Source of the DNA: Terana coerulea
Taxonomy: Eukaryota > Basidiomycota > Agaricomycetes > Polyporales > Phanerochaetaceae
Assembly (NCBI GenBank): GCA_024811115.1
Contig: JAKOGH010000846.1
Location: 62,001 to 126,000 of the forward strand
Length of the DNA stretch: 64,000 nt
Reading direction: 5' to 3'
Shown: one piece after another, positions 45,666 to 56,839 of the stretch
How the letters are laid out: every line of letters starts with the position of its first letter
Position numbering within the stretch: position 1 is the stretch's first letter
The notes under the pieces: generated by a model
Database searches by the model: none
What the model saw: only the letters and a program-made list of their open reading frames with translations
What the model was told of the DNA's origin: nothing
Program-made: the position numbers and the translations under genes

Positions 45666-48026
45666 TCAACATCGGACTCGACAAACCCCTCTCAATCCGG
45701 CTTTCATCCGTCCCCGGCCGCAGTATCTCGCGCGCGTCATCCCCAGGCGAAGACCGCGCCGGGCGGGTGGGACCGCCGTCAGATCGACCTCCGCGCCGCC
45801 CTCCTCGAGGTCCTCCTCGTCCGACTCCGCGGGCGTCGCGAAGCGGCTGCCGCCGGGCGTACCGAGCCCCGACGCGCGCCGCGCCTTGCGCGCGTGGAAC
45901 GTGCGGCTCGCGGTCGCGTTCGAGAACAGCGGGAGCAGGTACCGCTCGTCGAGCGCCTGGAACCACTTGCCGTCCTCGGGCGCCGCGCCCGACGCGCCAT
46001 CGCCGCCCGCCCCGCGCGAGCCCGACGCGCGCTTCCCGCCCGGGGACGGGACGTCGCCCGCCACGGTCGGCGCGAGCGGCAGCACCTCGACGTCGGACTC
46101 GTAGTCGGACGACGCGGCGGAGAAGATGGTGTTGGTGTTGAGCGGCGAGCTTGGCGTCTGCGCGTGGTGATTGTATGCGGTGGGCGCGGCGTTGCCGTAG
46201 TGGAACCCGACGCTCCCGCGTCCTCGGCCCAGCGCCGCGGCCTGCTGCGACGCCATGTAGCCTTCGTCCTCGTCGGTGTATCCGGTCCAGCGGCTGCGGC
46301 GTCTGCCGTTTCCACTGTACCAGCCCGTCCGGGGCCCTTCTTCGTCGCTGCTACTTGCTGCGTCGTCTTCCACACCTGTGCGGATGCCGAGCACCTCGAG
46401 CATGTAAGCAGTGGTCCCTCCGAACATGACGACACTGAGCACGACGACCACGAGGACGGTTGTGCGGAGCGTTTGCGCATTGTCGCCTTTGAAACCGGCC
46501 GCGAGGGCGACGCCGACTGCACCACGAAGACCTGCCCAGAATAACATCATCTGGTATGAATGGGGATTTCCTCGCTGCGCTGTCCTCGGGCATGTTTTTG
46601 GAATAGGTTGATCGCTTCTGAAAGGGGGAACACCGCCACATAGCGCGTGAAGATGACAGCGACGGTAGTGATAATTACGAACAGCGGCTTGAAGTAGTTG
46701 GTAACTTTCGTCGACGATGGCGGGCTGGTGAACAGCGACAGACCAAGATAGATGAAGATGAAGTTCTCCGAGAGCTGCGCAAGCGTGGCGAAGATGTACT
46801 TTGTCGTGCGCTGTGTCCGCCGCGACATTGTGTGGTAGGCGTAGTGCTTCAAGGTAATGCCACAGAATAGCAACGATACAATGCCAGACATGGAGAGACC
46901 GTTTGAGAAGAAATAGCAAGTGTAGGCGGAGAGTGCGACGAGGCATGATTCGATGCCAGGGTATTGCGCGAGAGCGGAGTGTTTCAAGATGAGGGACATG
47001 GCAAGGCCAAATGCGACACCCAGGGCCATAGATACGCTGAAGGAAAGCAAGAAGATGCCTATCCCGTGGAATATAGATGAGACGTAAATCTCGCTCCCAT
47101 GGAATTGCGACAGTGTTCTGTATGGAGTGTGAGCAGATACTCCGCAGTCACTCTTGAGGCTGTGTACTTACTCGTACATGACGATACTGACTGCATCGTT
47201 CAATAAGCTCTCTCCAAAGATGATGGTGTACAGCTTCGGGTCGACCTTGTACTGGTTGAAGATCGCCAAGATGGTTACTGGGTCGGTAGCAGAGAGTGTG
47301 GAGCCGAAGGTCAGGCATTCTATGAGGGAAAGCTCAAGAGATTCGAGACCGAGGAACGAGTAGATGTATACGAGCACTCTGCGCTGCAGGTGGTAAGTAT
47401 GGCATGCAATGCGTCTATCCGTACACGCACCCGACTCCTACTGCTGATATTGTTGTTCCCAAGAAGGCAAATGTTAGAATCGAGCCAAAGTTGCGGAAGA
47501 AGTTCTCCTGTGGTGCACGTTCAGTTATACGCGTAATGAGACTCAGAGCTGACAGTATTCCACGCACTTGTTTGAGCTCATATCCAGAGTTAAGAATGAT
47601 TGGCGGTAACAGCAAATTGAAGAAGAGGGTGTGCTTGAACGTCTAATACACAAGGTGTTAGTATAGCTCCCGCACTGGGCGACAGAGGCAGAGCATGAGC
47701 ATGAGCAACATACCAGGCTTCCAACTCACCAGCATTTCACGTATCATTGTCCCCGGTGCAAGCCTCACGACTAATCCAACAAACATCCCCGCGAATATGG
47801 CCACGAGTGTTTCATGCAGGAGCTTTATCCGCTTGATTTGGAGGTAATAGGAGGTGAACAGAGACAGGATGAGTAGCATGCAGACGAGGAAGAGCGACCA
47901 TGACGAGTAGTATTCTTCTTCTTCGGCGATGGGTGTCGTTGACGGCGACGGCGGTGCCTGCAGCACCACTGGCGTAGGGTCCCAAGATGACATGGTGAGC
48001 GGGAAAGGCTGGGAGGTGGTGGGCAC
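45666..48026 (-). CDS. NHX1: NHX-type Na+(K+)/H+ exchanger
   Basis: Endosomal/vacuolar cation-proton antiporter of the CPA1 family, which exchanges Na+ or K+ for H+ to set compartment pH. Core motifs: [16 protein letters not shown] (amiloride-site region), [17 protein letters not shown] (TDP), [15 protein letters not shown] (the essential ND pair), YCFSNG-like [22 protein letters not shown] and [17 protein letters not shown]. About ten membrane segments are visible. The cytosolic tail is long and disordered with acidic and Gly/Ser-rich parts ([27 protein letters not shown]). Two in-frame starts exist (48026, and 47993 as MSSWDPTP). The extreme C-terminus is uncertain, because a second frame with [19 protein letters not shown] looks equally plausible. 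Confidence 0.9.
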
Positions 48027-49014
48027 GACAGACCACGTCGCTGAGATTGGCGCTGTGCTGCGAAGGTTCCGGTCCGCAGTCTTGACTCTGCGTCTGGGAC
48101 TATCTCAGAGCAGCGTTGGCAACGCCAGAGTCAGGGTGTATGCGTCGTGCGCAAGAGCGTAAGGGTCGTTGTGGTCAACGCTTTGGAGGCCAGTCGCAGC
48201 GCGAGCGTATTATGGGCGTCTTTCGATTGATGGGTTCCTTTGTGCTCCTCGCATTGCGTTTCTCAAGCCATGCTCAAAAGGTTCAACGTTCAACTTGAAC
48301 ATGATCAGTCTACACAACTCCATCGTAGCTCGTGGGGTTCTCTAAATTCGATTGTTATCTATCTGAGTGTAGCTAAAGCTCTGGGATGCCAGATGGTGAG
48401 TACCAGAGACCTGATGCCGTGACAAGCTCAAGTTCTTAAGTAACAAGTAAGAAAATTTACAGTTCGCTAGGGATAGTATCTAGAAAATAGTAGGAGTCCT
48501 AGGCTATTTACTGGTTTTCTCTGAGTATTTTGTCATTGAGGTTTAGCGGCAAGTACGCCATGTTCCTCACCAGATGTCAGCAGACTCGGATATTGATAGC
48601 ATTGACCTAGTAGAATGAGGCTATTCAATTGTTTGTCAACACGCAGCCTGCCGTGTGAGATTTAGGTAAATATTGCGTATGAATATACACGAACATGCAC
48701 AGCAACCAAAAAGTCATCGAGACGAAGTCGCGCCCTTCGACTTCCGCGACTCCTCCGCATCCGTTGTACGGTATTTCGTGATCCGGTCGGCCAGGACATT
48801 CGCATGGCGGCAACCTTAGCAGGACAGCGAAGTGTACCACAGGCAACGTGAGCCGGAGAAGGCTGCCGTTGATCTTCCATGTGCAAAGTGTTCGCGGATA
48901 TCTGCGCGCAGCTTCTGTCAAGTCAAGAGTTACTATGAGCAGGCGAAACATATTGATACATTGCTGGAAGATTTACAAGAAAACGGTAATATCGAGACAG
49001 ACCGAGGGTGCCGT
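48027..49014. other. intergenic, nothing recognised
   Basis: Upstream region of NHX and the 3' flank of the DUF202-like gene. The open frames are short and unlike proteins. Confidence 0.45.
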
Positions 49015-49512
49015 TCATACCGTGAATATTAGTACTAACAACCCGATTTCCACGGCCGCAACCACGATAGTCACGGTGATGACAATCCATCCCGCTGTGA
49101 CGAATGGTCTTCCGAAGACCCGTTTCCCTGTCTGCCCCACGGTACGAATGGGGTCATGGATGGACGGATGCACCCAGGCGCTGTCGGCAAAGTCATGAAG
49201 CGAGTGCCGTTGTCGCAGGAAGGCCAAGAGAAACAGCATGACTGACAGAGCAGTATATGCTATTCCGACTAAAAACGCGATGCGATGTAAAAGTGCAAGA
49301 CCACAAACGCGAAATGTTGGCGATGACTCACTGTTGTAGAATCGCTTGTCGAAGAGCCGCAATACCGTTAGGGCATAACCAAGGGTGCCCAGAGCACTCC
49401 GTCCATATGCGCCATTGAACGTCCTCTGGCGAGCTCGTACTTCGACTGCAGACACAAAGTAATCGAGCTGTTTCAGATGGAGGATGATTGGATAGGGGTA
49501 CAGCGGTGACAT
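49015..49512 (-). CDS. DUF202-like membrane protein, 5' end unresolved
   Basis: Two clear exons give LDYFVSAVEVRARQRTFNGA and GTLGYALTVLRLFDKRFYN, then across a GTGAGT..TTTTAG intron IGIAYTALSVMLFLLAFLRQ and RHSLHDFADSAW. Three membrane segments with the ERT-like RQRTF before the first match the DUF202 (YidH/VTC1-like) plan; the last is TAGWIVITVTIVVAAVEIGL. The stop is TGA at 49015-49017. Upstream exons probably lie near 49520-49660 (MTARNHHFYQ and PQDVNELG), but the phases do not fit cleanly. Function is unknown; related fungal domains occur in the vacuolar polyphosphate (VTC) complex, which does not prove a link. Confidence 0.52.
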   Translation of the reverse strand: MSPLYPYPIILHLKQLDYFVSAVEVRARQRTFNGAYGRSALGTLGYALTVLRLFDKRFYNSESSPTFRVCGLALLHRIAFLVGIAYTALSVMLFLLAFLRQRHSLHDFADSAWVHPSIHDPIRTVGQTGKRVFGRPFVTAGWIVITVTIVVAAVEIGLLVLIFTV

Positions 49513-50733
49513 TACTGACCTAGCTCATTGACATCTTGAGGGTAAAAAGAATAGGAGGGTTTTCCACTGTAGTTGTTTAGTTCACAGGATGCAACGCAAC
49601 GTAGTTCACTAAGGTGATGAACGTACTGGTAAAAGTGGTGATTACGTGCTGTCATGCTGGGCCTTTGTGGCGGGATGAGAGAATAAGCGCTGCATATTGT
49701 GTGCTCATCAACGAGCGCCAAAGTACCTTCCAGGATTCGACCCGCGCCTTGACAACGCTAAGTACGCCACAAGCAACGGCAGAATAATCTGTCCGCAGGA
49801 CCAGTGCGGCTAGAGTGAGATCGCTTCGGAAGAAAATCACGAGGATCTGCGTGATGAAGCTGGTGCATACGGGAGCATTTATGGCTTCTTGGCACCATGG
49901 TGGTAGTAGCACTAGTAAGTACGGCGTTCTGTCGAGATGCAAAAATAAGTACAGTGCAAAACACTCACGTAAATATGTGCAGGAGAATGCGACGTAAATT
50001 TGTTCTTGCACAGGCGTTGATTCTCTTAACAAGACATTGCTATTGAACGTAAGGGTGAGTAATAATAACATGATCTACTTATGGGCAGATTTGGGCAAAT
50101 GATACCCGGCATTAACCGGCACACGTCATTTATTGCAGGCCGTCCTTCGTTGGACGCAATTTTGAGAAGTGCTGTGCCTTGCAGAAGCGTCGGTCAGGGA
50201 TCTGCTTCCCCTGAGAGATAGGCCCTTCACACACCGCGGGCGAGAGAGGCAGATTGCCCCCACGCCGAGCCACATGTTTCCAACATCTGCATTAGCGACA
50301 TGCATCTATGAACAAGAGCTGCGGGAGCATTATTGCCTGGTCGGCTGATAACTCCCATGTCGTGTCCAGATGAACAACTTCTGGAGTGTTGACGAACACT
50401 AGGATTGCCTTTCTTGGTATGTGCGATCAGGGGCAGGGACAGACAGTTTCGGCGCTTTGGCGTTGGTGGCTGTTTCCGAGACGACCTGTGCGAGCCCGAC
50501 GGACGCAGCCTCATAGGCGGGCAAAGTCCATGACTGCTGCACAAAATCCCGTGCTTGGCTACAGAGCGTGGCGGGGTTGCTCTGATTGACTTGCACTGTT
50601 GACCCTATCTCCCGCAGTCGACGACCGCCACGCCGAACATTCCACCCAGCGTTACCGCCCGCTTTGACATCGGTTGTGCCCTTCGCGCGTTTCTGTCTTT
50701 CCCCACCACCAGCCAGTCTCCCTTGCCAGTGCC
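49513..50733. other. upstream region with an unassigned hydrophobic open frame
   Basis: A minus-strand frame (49652-50071) reads MLLLLTLTFNSNVLLREST and later AINAPVCTSFITQILVIFF. It may hold further exons of the DUF202-like gene or a separate membrane protein, but splice phases do not confirm this. The right end is the leader of the G-alpha gene. Confidence 0.35.
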
Positions 50734-52674
50734 ATGGGCGTTGTATCGGACGTAGATCCCCTCGCTGCTGCTATTGCGCCGCCGCCGGACGAAACAGAAG
50801 TTCAGCGGTCGAAGCGGTTACAGGAGGAGGAGCATGCGCGGCGAGTCAGCGAGGAAATTGACGAGCAGATTAGGGAGGAGCGGGCTGCTTTGAAGAAGAA
50901 GACAAAACCTATCAAAGTTCTTCTGCTTGGGCAAAGCGAAAGTGGTGAGTAAAATATTTTCCATACTAGGCGAAAAACACAAGGCGCAATAGTGCCGTTG
51001 ATCACACGAGACCAACGCCGTGCTGCTGCTTTGTTGTTTCGCCGATATTTGCTTTCAGTTGAGCTAATTGACTTTCGCAGGCAAATCGACGACTCTGAAG
51101 AGTAAGTGGGAGCCTGAAGATTTCGGGTGACGATACTGAATACCGGGTATTAGACTTCCAGCTTGCGTACGCAGCTAAAGCATGGGCGGAAGAACGCGTT
51201 GCATGGCGTACCGTCATCCAGCTCAATCTCATTCGAAACGTCATGACAATTCTGGATGTACTTGCTCAAGAGATGACCCCGTCTCCAGACGACGACACCA
51301 GCGATAGCGAGGAGGACTCTGTCCCCATACCCAAAGTAGAGTCTACCCTGCCACCTCTCCCCTTCTCCGAGAAGCACCGAATCCTCAAGCTGCGGTTGTC
51401 TCCTCTGCGAAGTTTGAAGGGCGACCTCCAGGCTCGCTTAGGGGCATCCGAGAGTCCAGTGGATACTGGAAACCCGGAAGGCAAGTCCAAGACCCAAGAT
51501 TTCTTCGTGCGCTCCAACGCAAGCTGGAAGTCCACGTTCCGCCCATCACGACGCTCCGTCGAGAACACGCGCTCGCCACGGATAGACGAAGCCGAGACTG
51601 GAGACGTTCTGGCGAACTGCGCCGAAGACGTCAAGGCGCTCTGGGGTGACAGTGTCGTGCAGGAGATGCTCATGCGCAGAAAAGTCCGGATGGATCTCAT
51701 GCCAGGCTTGTGAGTGGTTTGCGGTCGGCCTTGGTCTGGCCTCATTAACCTTGCGCCTAGCTTCCTGCACGACAAAGACATTGATCGAATCGCAAGACGT
51801 GACTACACACCCTCTGACGATGATGTTATCCGTGCACGACTGCGGACGCTGGGTGTGCAGGAACATAGAATGCTCCATGAGTCAGGTATACTTCTTACCA
51901 ATAAACATCTGATTCCCACTTTCTAAACTTTGGTGTCACAGGTCCAGCGGCAGGAACGGAGTGGTATATTTACGACGTTGGTGGTTCTCGCACCCAGCGT
52001 CCGGCATGGTTCCCATACTTCGAGGACTGCAACGCCATTATCTTCCTGGCGCCGATCAGTTGCTTTGACGAGAAGCTGGCCGAGGACAGGCGGGTCAACC
52101 GGTTGGAAGACAGCTATCAACTCTGGAAGATGATATGCTCGAACAAGCTTCTATCCAGGGTGCAGATCATCTTGTTCCTCAATAAGTGTGATTTGCGTGC
52201 GTCTTTCATACTAGTTGGCTTTATTATGGGACACTGACAGGATATCAAGTCGAAAAGAAGTTGAAAAGTGGTATACGCGTGCGAGACTACGTCCCGAGTT
52301 TTGGCGATCGTCCAAACGACGTACAGACCGTCGCGACATGTAAGCTGGGATTGTGTTGCGTCTTCCTCAGTTGCTGACTCTATCTCAACCTGAACAGACT
52401 TTGCTTCACACTTCAAAGAGATCGCAAAGCAACATACCTCTGCTCTGCGTCCTTTCCGTGTACATTTGACCTCCGTCGTCGTCAGTATTTTTCACGTTGA
52501 GGCTTCTGAAACTGCGTGCTGATGTTGGTTAACAGGACACCCAAGCTACTGCTCTCACCCTTGGTATCGGTACGTCGTATTCCAGTTGACGTTACCGCCA
52601 TCTCTTAACGGCCCTTTCTTCCAGTCGGCGAGAGCATATTGCGTGCCCAACTCCGAGACGCTGACTTGTTGTAA
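50734..52674 (+). CDS. divergent heterotrimeric G-protein alpha subunit
   Basis: GTP-binding alpha subunit coupling receptors to signalling. Present: P-loop LLGQSESGKSTTL, switch I arginine and threonine (RARLRTLGV), NKxD as FLNKCDLL, the basidiomycete-type IIFLAPISCFDEKLAED, and a TCAT-equivalent TSVVDTQATAL. Switch II reads YDVGGSRTQRPAW instead of DVGGQRSERKKW: the catalytic Gln is Ser, so GTP hydrolysis should be slow or differ. The helical domain carries a large insertion (residues about 95-200, with SPDDDTSDSEEDS). The N-terminus MGVVSD lacks a perfect myristoylation Ser at position 6 and a nearby palmitoylated Cys. The C-terminus (LRDADLL) is unlike canonical receptor-contact ends. All exons join in frame. 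Confidence 0.92.
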
Positions 52675-53118
52675 TTTTAATACTCGCTCTATCTATCAGT
52701 ACGTTGCAGCAGGTTCTTCACCGTTGTGCCGTACATTAACGCTATCATACAGTGCTATATATTGAAGGTCCCAGAATCATTATCGTGGTTTCAGTCTATC
52801 TAATTGCTCGCGCGTCTCGCTTTGTATTCACTTCGATGTAGCCCTCGTAATAAATTTCGGTGTTCTCTAAATGTCGACGAGATGCTGAGCATCTAATTTA
52901 ATTGTGGACATGTGCGGTTTCTGAAATTCGAACCACAGAGTCGGACAGTAGCTACGGACACAGATCGGTGGCAACTGAGCATTGGAGCTACTGTATAGAT
53001 TGCTTGAAGAATTGGTGAGACTTTCGTCGACTCACTGGTGGCACTGAGTGTTAGCGGATGGTAGTAAGTTGCAGCGCGGATGATTAGAACTTGTGTAGTT
53101 AGTACAGCATTCGGCGCG
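52675..53118. other. intergenic, nothing recognised
   Basis: 3' flank of the G-alpha gene up to the target-site duplication of the MITE. AT-rich in places, no gene. Confidence 0.45.
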
Positions 53119-53126
53119 GCCCGTGG

Positions 53127-53868
53127 TAAGGCTCCAACCCTTTACTTTACCTTTACAAAATATTTGTAGTTAAAGAGTAAAGAGTAAATAAAGGGTATTA
53201 AACAGTTTATAAAGAGTAAAGACTAGTTTATAGAGTGTTTCCGCACCAAGTCCAGGGCTGTAGAAAGTATAGTTACCTACAAAGCCACAAATGAATTCTC
53301 AGATTTTCTACTACCTCTGTTGCGGTGTGGTTCAATGAGAAGGAGGTCTTCTTGTCGATGTCAGCTTGAAAGCAGAACAGTTTTGCTTGCGCGGCGGGAC
53401 GGCGGCTGCTGGGCTGAATCCAAGAGCAAATTTTCAAGACTCAGAAGTTGTTCAGGAAAGAGCGATGTCAGGAGTGTCTCAGTAGCCTCCTATCAACTAT
53501 TAGCAGCAACTATCACTGCTGACGTGCACCCTTACGAAGATGTTGGTTCAGCGTTGAACGAGCACCTAGGCGGGGCAATATCTCCGAGCTTTATCCGCCA
53601 CTCGCTGCAGCGCATCCGAGTCTGTGCTGCGTGTTTGAACTTGTCCAAGATGTCGGCATGATCAGACATGTTGTTGCTGCACAACAGTCTACACCTACAT
53701 TATTGTCTGGACGCTTGCAGCAATGAACTATGTGCCCCAGGCGATACCCTTTACATACTCTTTACTAAACAGTTTACACCCCTTTACGGCCGTTTTGTAG
53801 TTTAAAGGTAAAGGTAAAGAGTTGTAAAGGGTTTAAAAGAGTAATTAAAGTAAATGGTTGGAGCCTTA
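53127..53868. mobile_element. hAT-like MITE with GTAAA/TTTAC-rich ends
   Basis: The ends are inverted repeats beginning TAAGGCTCCAACC[C/A]TTTACTTT. An exact 8-base direct repeat GCCCGTGG flanks the element (53119-53126 and 53869-53876), the duplication size typical of hAT transposons. Each end holds about 110 bases filled with repeated TTTAC/GTAAA units that can pair across the element. The middle has no transposase; the longest open frame (53320-53661) is not recognisable. So this is a non-autonomous 742-base element. Confidence 0.78.
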
Positions 53869-53944
53869 GCCCGTGGGCTACCCAGCACTTGCAGTAGTGC
53901 TAGCTGACATGAGAAACAAAAACACGATAGATCCTGTTCTACAC

Positions 53945-54033
53945 GCTGCCAGCAGGATTTGAACCTACGCGGGCAATGCCCAAGTGATAGTGAGAATTCA
54001 AATCACTCGCCTTAACGACTCGGCCATAGCAGC
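53945..54033 (-). tRNA. tRNA-Ser(UGA) with an 8-base intron
   Basis: Acceptor GCTGCTA pairs with TGGCAGC (one G-U), and the discriminator base is G, as in fungal tRNA-Ser. The D arm is GCCGAGTCGTTAAGGC. The anticodon stem AGTGA/TCACT encloses TTTGAA, the 8-base insert TTCTCACT, then A38, which gives anticodon TGA with an intron at 37/38. The long variable arm is GGGC-ATT-GCCC and the T arm GTAGG-TTCAAAT-CCTGC. Reading without the intron would leave a 9-base loop and a less regular variable arm. Confidence 0.85.
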
Positions 54034-54361
54034 TTGGGGAACGCGGATTGTGGCCAAATATTAATGACTCGGCCCCGGGCCGCTAATCTGCCTCCAGACT
54101 TTGGTGATGATTCCTTCCCATTGAGAGCGGGAGCTCTTTTTCCGGGACAGACACCTCCAAAACTTTCCTTTCGCTATTTTTTCACTGAAATTATTAGTCT
54201 ACAATCAGCGCTGTGAAGGAATAGCTGGACGGCTATGACTCGGTTATACAACACACCAGAATGTGAGTGCCTGCCCTAAACTATGACTAGCGCTCGCCAT
54301 AAAATTTGAGATCGATGCATTCAAGTTCAAGCTTGCTCAACTTCCCTATACTTCGTTCGCA
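54034..54361. other. promoter and leader of EF-1beta gene
   Basis: 328 bases between the tRNA and the EF-1beta start. A possible leader intron is not resolved; nothing else is seen. Confidence 0.4.
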
Positions 54362-55417
54362 ATGTCTGTCAACTTCACCAAGCTCGAGGCCCATCTCACC
54401 ACCCGTTCCTACGTCGAAGGGTGAGTTTCTGTCTCCGTTCATGACTTGCTTAGTTCTGCGCGACATGATGATCCTCTGCTATGGTCCGTGTTTCCAAGAA
54501 GCGACTAGACACCGCTGCTCCAACATGCCGACACCATTTTTACCTAGCCTTCTGATCTATACTGCATCTAAGTCTTTGTGAATCTCCTTGCTGACCATTT
54601 TCTTAGATACACCGCGTCCCAGGCCGATGTCGCCGTTTTCAAGGCCATCACTGCCGCCCCCGAGGCAGCTCTTGTCAGCGTGAACCGCTGGTACAACCAC
54701 ATAAAGTCCTACCAGTCCGAGTTCGACACTCTCCCCGGCTCCAGCGCTGCCGGTGAGGCTTTCTTGGGTGGCGCCGCTGCCTCCGCTGCTCCCGCTGCCG
54801 CGGCTGAGGACGACGACGAGGACGTTGACCTCTTCGGCTCCGACGATGAGGGAGGATGCGGAGGCCGAGCGCATCAAGGCTGAACGTGTCGCCGCCTACC
54901 AGGCCAAGAAGGCTAACAAGCCCAAGGTCGCCGCCAAGGTTCGCACTACATTCCCAATCTGTACCACATCCTGTATACTCTGCCCTACATGTATATACCT
55001 GTGTCCAAGAACAATATTGTTGACATCTCGCCTTGTTATGATTCTGTAGTCCGTCGTTACGTTCGAGGTCAAGCCATGGGACGATGAGACCGACATGGCT
55101 GAGCTCGAGAAGAACGTCCGTTCCATCGAGATGCCTGGACTGGTCTGGGGTGCCTCCAAGCTCGTCCCCATTGGCTACGGTATCAAGAAGCTCCAAATCA
55201 CCCTTGTCGTCGGTGCGTAGCAAGTATTTGTTTGATTCGCGAAATGCTGATGAAGTTATCTCTCAGAGGATGAGCTTGTCTCCCTGGAGGACCTCCAGGA
55301 CAAAGTCGCTGAACTTGAGGATTATGTCCAGAGCACCGATGTTGCTGCCATGCAAAGTGAGGCTTATCGTCTTTGGCGACTCTACCAGAGAACTAATGAT
55401 CTTTTGCAGAGCTTTAA
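54362..55417 (+). CDS. EFB1: translation elongation factor 1-beta (EF-1B alpha)
   Basis: Guanine-nucleotide exchange factor that reloads eEF1A with GTP. N-terminal GST-like part: [20 protein letters not shown], then after a long first intron [20 protein letters not shown] and [11 protein letters not shown]. An Ala-rich hinge leads to the acidic [14 protein letters not shown], then [20 protein letters not shown]. The catalytic C-terminal domain has [45 protein letters not shown] and the last exon just KL before TAA (55415-55417). The frame is broken by one extra G in GAGGGAG at 54850-54852; without it [13 protein letters not shown] reads through. As the factor is normally single copy and essential, this is probably an assembly error. 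Confidence 0.94.
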
Positions 55418-55961
55418 ACGTCAAGTTCCATGTACATTGCTGTCGTATCTTGGGTCGTCGGGGTGTATTAGAGATTGTTCACAACTGTAGCCGGAAACAA
55501 ATCCAAATGTAGTTCTATGACATTGCACTAGTATTCATTCCATCCACAAACACGAAACGGAAGAGCGCGTCTACGAAACCCTCATTCCCTCTGGAGTCTG
55601 AACAACCTTATCACCCAGCCAAAAAATGACCCGAGCCCGGGGCCCCGACCAGCAAGCACGAAGACCATACACCACCCGTACGAGGGAGAGCGAGGCTTCC
55701 ACATCGTCAGCAACGGGAGTTTACTGTATGCTTTTGGCATCAGTGTCGACCTTCACATAGCTGCTTACAATAGTCTGCAGGCGTCCAAGAACTTCGGAGC
55801 TCTAAATCGTTAGGGCTAAGTCTCGATACATTTATGCAGGTGCTACATCTTCGAAAACAAGCGCAGTACTATAGACAGCAGGAGAAGGGAATGACATCCA
55901 CCATACAGCAACGAGCAAATGCCCGTGGGAATATGAGCCAGGCATTTGTTCCTTGAGCAAG
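55418..55961. other. intergenic, nothing recognised
   Basis: Convergent 3' flanks of EF-1beta (+) and the first tandem lineage-specific gene (-). No feature. Confidence 0.4.
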
Positions 55962-56614
55962 CTAAGCTGCTTGAGCAGGGGGAATGTAGCAGAGAACAGG
56001 CTGCCAACTCCCTTTGGACACGTGCCTGAGCTGCAGGAGGTACAGATTCTCGAAAGGAACGCCCCCAATTGGCAATCCGCCGTTGCTTACGACTTCTTCC
56101 ATGTCCTGCCATTCCGATGAGCTCTGAATACGACGCAGCGATTGCGTGCGTTCAGAAGCTACTTACATCGTAGAACAACCTGACTGACTGGGCGACCTTA
56201 TGAGCAAAGTACGCCTTGTTACGGCAGTTTGCCTGGTGCGTGTGGTCGAACTGATGAATGGCTTTGACATCTTGCCAGCTCTCATATCCCGGCCACTTGG
56301 AACACAGATCAAGGTCTACACGGACACTGCAAGAACAAAAAGGCGGGCGTACCAGGATCCGCATTCCAACTCTGGTGGCCGTGTGACTGAGAGTCGGAAA
56401 GGTCTGCGCATCGTCAAGCGTATGCGGAGGAGCAAGCAGGGCGTCTTGCAGACGAATTCCGGGGTGGCCTCCGACTGAAAAGACCAGGCCGGCCAAGGGA
56501 ACAAACTGTGTTTGACCAGGGGGGAAGTACATAGACACGTTGGGCAACAACTGGTCCCGGCAGTGGTATACCAGGAAAGTCAGCCACGGTATGAGTTGCG
56601 GGTTGTGCAGCCAT
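55962..56614 (-). CDS. Agaricomycete-specific protein of unknown function, tandem copy 1
   Basis: Starts MAAQPATHTVADFPGIPLP and runs through LVFSVGGHPGIRLQDALLAP, TLDDAQTFPTLSHTATRVGM and, after a short intron, KWPGYESWQDVKAIHQFDHT and AYFAHKVAQSVRLFY. The last exon has PFENLYLLQLRHVSKGSWQP and stops at TAG 55962-55964. The blocks WPGY..W and RHVSxGSWQP recur in the copy at 58635-59287 and in a protein family I know from mushroom genomes without assigned function. A frame break lies in the CCCCCC run near 56523-56528. A minus-strand TATAAATAT near 56787-56795 is a likely TATA box. There is no signal peptide or membrane segment. Confidence 0.6.
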
Positions 56615-56839
56615 GGTCTGTAAGACCTGTGAGCAAGCTTGTCTGTGATGAGGATAGAATGCTTTACTCACTCTCGCTCTGAAAAAAACTAATGGATGCC
56701 TAGCTCTGAGGTAAAGCTGCGATCTTCAGTATCGGTTCGCCGAGGATGAGAGCTTGGTGACCTGAAGCCCAGGGCATTGCCTGCATATTTATACTGCACT
56801 TTCTGGACGGTCTGCAGTGAGTGCCAACCAACTCACCGA

